DNA from: Tetracentron sinense
Taxonomy: Eukaryota > Streptophyta > Magnoliopsida > Trochodendrales > Trochodendraceae
Reading direction: 5' to 3'
Length of the DNA: 64,000 nucleotides
NCBI GenBank assembly: GCA_015143295.1
Contig: CM026554.1
Location: 48,544,627-48,608,626, forward strand
The translations under genes and the position numbers were made by a program. Positions 57,401-64,000 of this stretch are shown piece by piece. Numbering within the stretch: position 1 is the first letter of the stretch; each line of letters begins with the position of its first letter. Below the pieces are notes generated by a model. The model was not told where the DNA came from and made no database searches. It was given only the letters and a program-made list of their open reading frames with translations.

Positions 57401-58423
57401 AGAAAGGAAAAATTAGACCCTAAATCAACAAAAAAAAAACAAAATATTTACATAGCATTTCACCTGTAAAGAGTTTGAAAGCTGTGGGCACACTTCTCCG
57501 CTGCGTAACCCAGAAAACATCAGCTTTCTGATTCATATACAACCCCGGATCTATAATTATCGGCTTTGCCCGTTGAAACCTACAGAACAAAAACTCATCT
57601 CAATCAATTTCCACACAATTAAAACCCCCCCAAACAAAATGCATTTTGAGAAACAACCAAAAAGCAGATCAAAAGAAAGATTCACATACTCCTTCCACCC
57701 AATATCACTCGTATGATCGATAAAATTAAGATCCCTTGGCATATACGAAAACGTGTGCAGCAGATCTAATCACCCAAAACCCATCTGTCAATCAACAAAT
57801 CATCTAAACCGAAAATTCCCAATTCAAAAAAAAAAAAACAACTCACCATCTTGAGTAACAAGAGGATAATCCGTAGCACTGAGATTGATAAACCAGTCCC
57901 AATCTCCTCCTTCCTTCAACAAAATCGAAGCTGCGTGAAGCGTATTCGCCACCATTGTTGGACCCCTGTAGGTGACAAGATTAGCTTTTGCGATCATCCA
58001 GACATTTCCAACCGCAACAAAAACAGGATGATTTGAAACATAGTCATGAAGATCAAGCCGTTCTTTCGGAGACGATTCAAGGTCGAGATGAACAACGTAG
58101 CGATTGAGAGGATGGTAGAGGGCTTGAAGCGTGCGTTTGAGCATTTGGCCATCGCCGACAGAGCCTGAAATGAGGTAAGCAAAACGAGGGGGTGGAGGGG
58201 AGGAAGAGAGGGGAAGAGGGTGGAGCTTGGATTCGATAAAGACGGCGCCGGAGGCAGTGCCGGAGCGGTAGAGGGGGAGGAAAGGGACGCCGTCGGGAGA
58301 AGTGAGAGTTGTGAGGAATAGAAGGAATAAAGAAGCTAAGGAGCCTATAGCTAAAGGAAAGATCCATTTTCTTTCCATGTTTGGTGGGTGTTTCAGGTGT
58401 AGATAGTTCTTTAGTTTCTTCAT
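44921..58423 (-). CDS. GLCAT14A: GlcAT14A-like beta-glucuronosyltransferase (GT14), four exons
   Basis: Joining 58423-57847, 57765-57690, 57579-57464 and 45435-44921 at GT-AG introns gives 1284 nt, 427 residues plus stop, close to the family's ~430-450. Family members are Golgi type II membrane enzymes that add glucuronic acid to galactan side chains of arabinogalactan proteins. Residues ~18-40 form the signal anchor (WIFPLAIGSLASLFLLFLTT). A proline-rich stem follows, then the Branch/GT14 domain (FAYLISGSVGDGQMLKRTLQ; YRGPTMVANTLHAASILL; DWFINLSATDYPLVTQDD; IDHTSDIGWKE; NLPRTVLMYYANFLSSPEGY). Phases fit at every junction. Intron 3 is 12.0 kb and full of transposon DNA. The A, B and C paralogues of the family cannot be separated by eye, so the symbol is tentative. 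Confidence 0.93.
47440..47710 (+). repeat. LINE 3' end fragment
   Basis: 47462-47560 (CCCAGGCGGATTTCCTGAAAC) also occurs at 29940-30042. Beyond this the sequence continues with GGCCGCTGGCC and TTGATGTTACCGATAAAAAAA, a tail typical of plant L1-type LINEs. It has no intact reading frame. Confidence 0.5.
47731..48229. mobile_element. hAT-type MITE with perfect 8 bp target duplication
   Basis: 499 bp, starting TAGGGCTGTCAA and ending TTGACAGCCCTA. It is flanked on both sides by GCTACAGG (47723-47730 and 48230-48237). The sub-terminal parts are dense in GATCCGAATCCGATCC and its complement, so the whole element can fold. It has no coding capacity. The same family is truncated at 23241-23364. Confidence 0.93.
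48470..48985 (+). mobile_element. RTE-type LINE remnant
   Basis: Degenerate reading in several frames gives RLVMLYGAER (usual form MLYGxECW), then RMSVTEMTILR, then ISERQLRWFGHVKQRS. This is the order seen at the end of reverse transcriptase in plant RTE elements. Stops and shifts are frequent. A second such remnant is at 55795-56140. Confidence 0.65.
49030..49259 (+). mobile_element. L1-type LINE fragment, left part
   Basis: Includes SHGLGIWKEIMAVAKLLMPF and FRVGNGSEVRFWKDL, which precede the zf-RVT domain of plant LINEs. It is interrupted at 49260 by an inverted-repeat element. A closely similar ~115 bp (49119-49235) occurs again at 52607-52715, just after that element. Confidence 0.7.
49466..51136. 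mobile_element. Nested inverted-repeat element
   Basis: Ends CAGGGTTCTAAATTTCGAC on the left and the complement of CAAGGTTCTAAATGTCGAT on the right. Sub-terminal TCGATATATCG-type motifs occur on both sides. Flanks share only GTAGAA, so the target duplication is uncertain. The interior is AT-rich and non-coding; the 103-codon frame at 50852-51163 overlaps the right end and has no domain. Confidence 0.65.
49985..50205 (+). repeat. ~60 bp tandem repeat
   Basis: About four diverged copies of a unit containing TTTTAACCTAA, then GGTAATGCTAATGTCACTC, then TTTAA. It lies within the nested element. Confidence 0.7.
51820..52270 (+). repeat. ~105-115 bp tandem repeat
   Basis: About four copies of a unit with TAGACATGTGTCCCTTTT, ATTAAACACACCCTAAGGTTA, AACTCTAGTTAATTTTTTTA and TTCTAAAAACCAA. 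Units differ at scattered sites. Just before it, GAGGATTGCTAGCCTCA occurs twice (about 51623 and 51659). Confidence 0.75.
52597..53400 (+). mobile_element. L1-type LINE fragment, right part
   Basis: Repeats SHGLGIWKEIMAVAKLLMPF, then after some disrupted sequence gives MVRLLKHLNSTQICTQF and VRIWSKGHNGRFSIRSLLQ, the part leading into zf-RVT. Several stops are present. It could be the right half of the LINE split by the element at 49260-52596, or a separate tandem fragment. Confidence 0.65.
53401..55250. other. Intronic stretch with no recognisable gene
   Basis: AT-rich; short frames (60-75 codons) only. No transposon ends were identified with confidence. AAACCCTAGA appears near 54145. Confidence 0.35.
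55260..55770 (+). mobile_element. L1-type LINE RNase H remnant
   Basis: 55293-55500 reads GLARNGGILRNSDGNILIRY and HVEILSLRQGLLLSLSLDL, matching the start of a plant LINE RNase H domain. Frames break after that. 55640-55740 looks like the C-terminal and 3' end region. A decayed copy. Confidence 0.6.
55795..56140 (+). mobile_element. Second RTE-type LINE remnant
   Basis: Reads VSMAEIRIARFKTGKTKKE, then DKIKKSRLRWFGHVQ, then a tail ending KICIVNLKKLGMM. The order corresponds to the 3' end of plant RTE reverse transcriptase. It has multiple stops. Confidence 0.65.
56330..56610 (+). repeat. Short direct duplication in the intron
   Basis: 56365-56440 and 56528-56605 share CTCATAGTTCCAAAAATTCC and TATCCATCCAGG with scattered differences. 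Further on, GGACTTGAAATCTCAT recurs several times at 56805-56885. Confidence 0.65.
57464..58423 (-). CDS. GlcAT14A-like exons 1-3
   Basis: Exon 1 (58423-57847) starts MKKLKNYLHLKHPPNMERKW; Met16 is a weaker alternative start. It ends at GATG before GTGAGT. Exon 2 (57765-57690) follows GATTAG and ends before GTATGT. Exon 3 (57579-57464) follows TCTGTAG and ends TTTACAG before GTGAAA. Translated ends agree with the known protein order (TQD-DLLHTF, GWKE-FQRAKP, KLFTG-SAWMAL). Confidence 0.93.
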
Positions 58424-58720
58424 TTCATATCACTCTATTTTTTATCTGCTTCTCTCTCTTTCTTTTTAGGCTAGAGAGAGAGAGAAAAAAGAAGAAGAGC
58501 TGTGAGAGAGAGATTGCTCTAATATGGAAATTAATTTTCTTCTGTTTTAAGGTTTAGAGGAGAATTCAAGAGCTGATCTGAGAGGAGAAGTAAGGGAAAG
58601 ATCTTTTGTTGCAGAAAAGAGAAAGGAACGAGTTTTGGGATCTTTCTCTCTCTAAGGATGGATAGTTAGGTGAAGAGAGAGGAAGGTTTTGGGTCCGACG
58701 TACTTCCTCCCTGTGTCTCT
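58424..58720 (-). promoter_or_regulatory. 5' leader and promoter region of the GlcAT14A-like gene
   Basis: Just upstream of the start codon in gene direction. It contains several CT/GA runs (58450-58530, 58645-58660, 58715-58730), common in plant 5' leaders. No clear TATA box was identified. Confidence 0.4.
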
Positions 58721-60640
58721 CTCTCTGTCTCATACTCCGTTACCATATCTTTGTTGTTTATCGATGGGTATCGGTGGGTCGGGTATGTTTTGGAATGATC
58801 CTACGCTTTGTCCATACTCTATCGTCTTCATCATAATATGTTTTTTTGAATTTTTCCCTAATGAAACGATTATTATACAGAAAAACATTATGAAACAAAG
58901 GGGCTGTTTCCATCGTTCCTCATGAACGAATTTTCTTATCCCAGGAACAGAAACATTCTAAATGCGTTTGGCAAGTCATTTTTAAGATTGTTTAGGCACA
59001 ATTTTTATGAAACAAAAAAAAAAAATTTACTTTTCAGAATCAATTCTGAGAAACACATTTAAAACAAACAAAATAAAAGTCAAATTTGACGAGATAGATG
59101 AGACATAATACAAAAGTTGGTACTTTAGGATACTTATCAAGGTTTTAAATTTTGAAATTTGCGACGATTTCAACTAGCCAACCCGAACCGAAATCCCGAA
59201 AAATTGTGATATTTCGGTGAAATTTCAAAATCCAAAATATAAATATTTTATTAATTATATATATATGTTAAAAAAATAATATTTTATTAAATTTTTATAT
59301 ATTTATATAAATATTTTTATTTTATTTTTAAAATTAATATATAAATTTTCGAAATTTCACAAAATTTCAGTAAAAATTTTGGAATTTTTTGGAATTTTAA
59401 TAATAAATAAATAAACCTATTTAAAAATAACAAATCAGATTTCGGCCGAAAATCCGAAATCTGACCCGAAATCTATTTTTCAAAATAAATTAAGTTTCGA
59501 TGTCGTTGGGGTTGGCCAAAACCGAAATTTCAAACCTTGATACTTATATATGTATTGATGATATAACCATATTTAATGCCTAAAATAATTTTATTTCTTT
59601 TCTTTTCTTTTCTTCATCCAAACGTAATTCTGTTATTTCTTTTCTTCATAATTGATTCTGACCGACAGTTACCAAATGCATTCACAGTACAAAATTGATT
59701 ATAAGAATCAAAACTTATAAGAATTAATTCTTTTTTCAGAATTGTTGGAATTGATGCCAAACTACCCCCAAAGTGTCTGCTACAACTAGGCATGTCAAAT
59801 CAACAAAAAAATAAAAACTTTTATCAAGGGTACATGTCCGTCTGGGCCTTTAGACAGGTTAGGGCCTAGTTAATCAAGGCCTTTGTAGAGTTAGGGTAGG
59901 ATTAAGGTCTTGACTTGTACTCATAAGGAACAGATTAGGGCTGACCTATTCTTTGTCCCTGTCCTTTGACAGCCCTATCCTAACTCTCACCCCTTAAAAT
60001 CCTAATTTATTGTAACTTTAACCTTAAGCTACTAATGGGCTAATTCCCTAGTCCTAAAATTATGATTATCCCTAATACTTTGATTACAACCTTTGTTTGT
60101 TATTAAGATCGATTATATTTTTTTTTATAATTTATTACTATACTTATTTTACTTCTATAATTATCTTATTTTATTTTAAATAAATCACGGCCACTTCTTG
60201 CCACTCCTTTATTTATTCCCTCACTATCTGAAATAGCTCTTTCGAGAGCTAACTCAGCAGTCGCAAACATTAACACCAAACACACCTTCTCAACCTTTGA
60301 TTATCGTTGTTCTGTCAGCAACATAATCCTACTAATCTTGAGAAACAAGTGAGTATTTCCTTATAAAATTGTGTTCAATTTCATATGTGACAATTCCGTC
60401 AAGATCTTTTCGTTAGTTGGGGAAGAAATCGAACGAAACTCCTCAAAAGGCCAGTCATCTCTAACCCTTTCAAAAACGACTTTTTTGGTTTGTGAGAGGC
60501 ACCTACAAGTTCTCTATCTCGAAAGCCGCCTAATTAAATTATTAGTTGGGTTGGCATTCAAGGTAAAATAATAATAATAATATTTCAAATAAGAAAAATA
60601 TTCTCTTTTTTTTCCCTGCTCTGCCCAGACATGACCCCTG
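58721..60640. other. Intergenic DNA with MITEs
   Basis: No gene. 58960-59770 may be an outer element (GTTTGGCA-like termini) containing the MITE at 59138-59538, but its ends are not clear. 59800-60060 is AT-rich with a CTTTGACAGCCCTA end-like motif at about 59967. The 66-codon frame at 60371-60571 has no domain. Confidence 0.35.
59138..59538. mobile_element. MITE with perfect 9 bp target duplication
   Basis: 401 bp, beginning CAAGGTTTTAAATTTTG and ending TTTCAAACCTT, with further inverted similarity (GCCAACCCGAACCGAAAT against the complement of the right end). Direct repeats GATACTTAT lie at 59129-59137 and 59539-59547. A 9 bp duplication indicates a Mutator-type MITE. The inner region is very AT-rich and non-coding. 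Confidence 0.88.
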
Positions 60641-60655
60641 AATCACCTTATTGTT

Positions 60656-60815
60656 GAGTTTGGATGGGCAACAACGCTCGTTGTTGCTCTCTGTGTCTTA
60701 CAAACATGGCCCCACATGCAACAAAGATGAACCTTGCGTCAACAGAGAGTGGGTCCCACATGTTTTCAAGACACAGACAAGCAACAGCGGGCATTGTTGC
60801 CCATTTGAAAACCCT
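60656..60815. mobile_element. Short foldback MITE
   Basis: GTTTGGATGGGCAACAACG on the left is mirrored by the complement of GTTGCCCATTTGAAAAC on the right, and the inverted match continues for about 60 bp (GTCTTACAAACATGG against CATGTTTTCAAGACACAG). A half copy appears at 5088-5165 and 39890-39960 (TTTGGATG(T/G)GCAACAGCAGCTC). Overlapping frames on both strands (60648-60986) follow from the palindrome. Confidence 0.7.
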
Positions 60816-63800
60816 TATCGCCCTCCCTTTCCACAAAGAAAAAGTTACATAATAAATATTTGGCTCGGATTCAAATTGGAGGCCAGTGCTCGAGCGGAGC
60901 CCCATGGTCGCCCAAGCGGTTTTGCAGCGCAAACCTTGTTTTTGGCACTGGAGCATTCAACTCGGCCGGTGCTAGCCTCTGCTTGAGCGGTGGAGCATGA
61001 TTAGTCCATTTTTATGTTTTTGGAAACTCATATTCCGTGAGGGGGACTTTCTAATTATTTAGGTATCTTGTTTAGACCTATAAATATGTAGTTATGAGAC
61101 TAAGGTTTACTAAAGGATGTTTATGCATTAAGAGAGGGAAATAATAGAAAATGTTAAAACATATTAGGGCTTGAGAAAAGTTTAAGGGAGAATAGATAGG
61201 GACTCTCCTTTGGGTTTTCATTTAGAATGTTAGTTGAGTGTTTTTGTACTGGTTCATAAAGTTTTTTTGAATAAAAGAGTGATCGGATCTTGACCCGTAA
61301 ACGTAAACAGGTTATTGTCGAACCACGTATATCATGTGTTCTCTTTTGATATGTTTTGTTCATTTATTTTCTGTCAGATCTTTTGTTTTTCCCCAACATT
61401 GCACTCTCTCAAATCACACGCCCGGGCCTTCACATCTTCAATGATAACACGTGCAGCTGATAAGTCTAACTCATAGGATTAATAGAAGCTTTGATCACTT
61501 GGATCTTCTTCTAATAAAACACATTGAAAGCCAATATCACAAGCAAAGTTCAAACCTTCTCAAGTTCTCATTGCTTCAATTACCTCTATCGAATATCTCC
61601 GACTAATTCTTTGAACAAACGGTTCACCTTAGTGGAATCTAATTAAGAGATATCTCTGTCAAAACTTGAACTTTTGTCCTGGATGCTTTTATCCTTCTTA
61701 TTTTTCTCCTGTTCTTAAATGAAAAATGAGTTACCATTTTATAAATATTGATTGGTAAAGGTCTTTTCAACACAACTAGATTTATCAAATTTGAGTTGTT
61801 GATAAGTCTAACGGAGAACCAAATCATATACGGCTTAAGTGTTTAAAGGTTAGGATATCTTATACGTAAGAGACCATGCATCATGCCTGTAAACACTAAA
61901 GGCCACAGAGGAGGCCATAGAGGAATTGATTACATCTAATGGGACTTGTGGGTCCCATTTAGTAGAAGAAGTCTATATTTTATTTGAATTAAAATTATAT
62001 TTATTTAATTAAATTTAAATCCATATAAGATCCACTCTTCTGATATCATGTCACATGACAATTTTAGTCTCATCAAAATTTTCATGTCTACAATTTCATC
62101 TCGACCATCTGTTTTGTTGACTAACTAGCAAAGAGAAAGATATATATCATTTGGGTATAGTCATCGTAGGGTTGTGGTGGAGCCCATTCAAAGGGAGGTG
62201 TGTCTGAACTCGGTGTTGCAATTGCATGAGCAGGGTACTAAAACAATCTTTGGAGTTCAATAACAAAATTTCCGTAGATTATTGATGGAATATTAGGGTG
62301 TTTTTAGTGTCCATTAGATCATATGATGCTTAGAGTACTGTATCTGGACATTTTAGTCTCTCATTGTGAGAGTTTTTTCATAATTAGTTATGAGTTTTTA
62401 TTTTCTTTTCCTTTGGGGCTATTGGTAGTAGTTGGTTATCAAGTGAGGAGAAGTCAAAATCATGGGGAGAAAATGATATGACTTCTCCCCTATTTTATTG
62501 CCACATGTCTAATGATGTGTGGATGCCCAAGTGCCCACCTCGAGCATCTGTTAGAGAAAATCCAAAGCCATTTTGTAATAAAAAAATCTCCAAAATTACA
62601 GGATACCATCATTTATCAAAACGTCTGAAAAGGAGCTCCCTCACATTTTAAGACTTGGGATCTTCTCTGGTTTGGTTCTGGGAAGGAGATCACTGTCAGT
62701 ACCAATCCCAAGGTGCCACACACGCCTAAAAAGGCATACGGTCTCTTCACCAGCACCAACTAAAGAATATCTTCACATTTAAACTCATTTACTTATTTAT
62801 ATATATTGTGTAAAGCCTATCTTTTTAATTTTCCCTTTGAGAATTCGAGTTTGAATCTATGCTGGGGTTGACATTTGTCTTAATTTACTCTATTAATCTA
62901 AATAAATGATGTCAGATACTCAAAAAGAAATTATAGGGATTCCCTTTGCCGGCAAAAAAGAGGAAAAAAAGTACATAATTTATTGTTAGTTAGCTATGCT
63001 CTCTCAATCGAGTGGGATCTACGTTACCGTGGGCCTTTGTGGAAGTTTAGCTTTGTGTCTAGATGATGTGAGTCACTTGTTAAAGCTTCCTACTTTTTAT
63101 TTTGCTTTTTGAGGGGAATAGCCTCCTTCCATCTTGTATATTATTTTTTTCTTTGTACAAAATTTTTTTTTATAGAAATTAATCAACTCACACACGAGGC
63201 CAATCATTCTCACACCCTAAATTACAAAAGACGGACCTAACACATCACACCAAAATAGCCTGACTCTTGGTGAGAGGAGGAGTTAGAGAGAGAAGTAGGT
63301 CACGAGAGAGGAGTGTAGAGAAAGGTGGAACTCGTGAATGGGAAGAGGAGAGGACTGAAACCAGGAGAGAAAGTGGGAGATGGGAAATCGTCTTATCTAT
63401 GATGGGCCCTACATCTTAGTGCTCATGACATTCCTGTTGGATAATTTACATTAAATGTTACTGTATGTTATACTGAAAACATGGTCAATACAGAATGCCA
63501 ACTACAATACCAGAACACAATATAAGATAGAACAAAAATACAGGGTAGTGCACTTTACTGTTTGAGGGGACTGAGGCTTGAATTGAATTCAATGTCCTTA
63601 AGACAATATTGCCCCGCACAGGTGGTCACGGCCTACGGCAAGATGTCTCCCAAGATACAACAGTCACGTCCTGGGTACTACCACTAGGAACCCAAGGACA
63701 CAGCGAACCTTTGATGTTTAGTATTCTCTCTCGCAGGAAATTGCAAATGACTGAATGCAGAAGAAGATTAAAACCAGGGAGCAGAAGATCTGGGGAAATT

Positions 63801-64000
63801 CGTTATTCAGAAAATGCAACAGAATGCCTTAAATAATTGAAGGGGGGAGACAGACTGTCCAGAATGTCATGTCTGTTGGTGTTTCAGTTTAAATCCAACA
63901 GACATGACTGTTGGATTAAAACAGAATAAGTTGAATGGGCTCTGTCCCAGCAAAATTAAAAAAAAAAAAAACACATATAGGGGCTTGGGCTAAAGGCCCA
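60816..64000. other. Intergenic DNA, no gene recognised
   Basis: No supported coding sequence. A short hairpin (TTTAAATCCAACAGAC with TGTTGGATTAAAAC) lies near 63890-63925, and a long A run at 63957-63972. The 75-codon frame at 63609-63836 lacks recognisable motifs. From 63435 on (TGTTGGATAATTTAC...) the sequence might be a retrotransposon end, but no partner is in the window. Confidence 0.3.

Larger units (their letters stand above)
45436..57463 (-). other. Giant third intron of the GlcAT14A-like gene
   Basis: 12,028 bp between TTTACAG/GTGAAA at the 5' end and TGTGACAG at the 3' end. In gene direction it holds RTE and LINE remnants (56.1-55.3 kb), more LINE (53.4-52.6 kb), a nested inverted-repeat element (52596-49260), an RTE remnant (about 48.98-48.47 kb), a hAT MITE (48229-47731), and about 2.1 kb shared with 26.96-30.04 kb. 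The interruption by so much mobile DNA explains its size. Confidence 0.85.

Noticed and set aside
60648-60986. Overlapping ~100-codon frames on both strands
   Set aside because: They arise from the palindromic MITE at 60656-60815 and have no domain.

Overview
This is nuclear DNA of a flowering plant, most likely a woody eudicot. The evidence is GT-AG introns, long AT-rich intergenic stretches, plant LINE/SINE/MITE/MULE/Copia debris and a plant-type GT14 glucuronosyltransferase gene. The species cannot be named from the sequence. Only one ordinary host gene is complete in the window; nearly everything else is mobile DNA, duplicated DNA or small hairpin loci.

Layout. 1-13.1 kb and 35.5-38.5 kb are diverged copies of a repeated unit. 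Its recognisable core is a hairpin resembling plant miR3627 precursors: 6159-6266, 7796-7890, 10107-10193 (minus strand), 13009-13122 and 35568-35670. 13212-22294 is a 9.1 kb Mutator-like element (MULE) with ~165 bp terminal inverted repeats and an 8/9 target duplication. It holds two convergent genes: a spliced DUF1985 + ULP1-type (C48) protease gene whose nine exons join into an open 823-codon frame, and an uninterrupted 887-codon MuDR-type transposase. Arrays of a palindromic EcoRI-site-centred repeat lie before each gene and between them. 22.3-22.9 kb is a large foldback. 25.5-26.95 kb is a truncated Copia element (one LTR, primer-binding site, gag with two nonsense codons). 26.96-30.04 kb is a duplicated piece of the host gene, with a LINE inserted. 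30.09-31.23 kb is a 570 bp tandem duplication with a snap-back junction. 31628-35479 is a second MULE with ~370 bp inverted repeats and a broken FAR1-type gene.

44921-58423 (minus strand) is the GlcAT14A-like gene: four exons that join exactly into 427 codons, with a 12.0 kb third intron. That intron carries a hAT MITE with a perfect 8 bp target duplication, a nested pair of inverted-repeat elements (49260-52596), and LINE and RTE remnants. 58.4-64 kb is upstream intergenic DNA with at least two more MITEs.

How the parts relate. The 3' half of the GlcAT14A-like gene and its downstream flank are present twice (about 24.9-30.0 kb and 40.9-47.6 kb). The left copy is a truncated pseudogene, and the Copia fragment sits at its broken end. 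Both MULEs lie within about 100 bp of a miR3627-like hairpin. The protease MULE resembles the KAONASHI class of ULP-carrying MULEs described in plants and appears structurally intact here.
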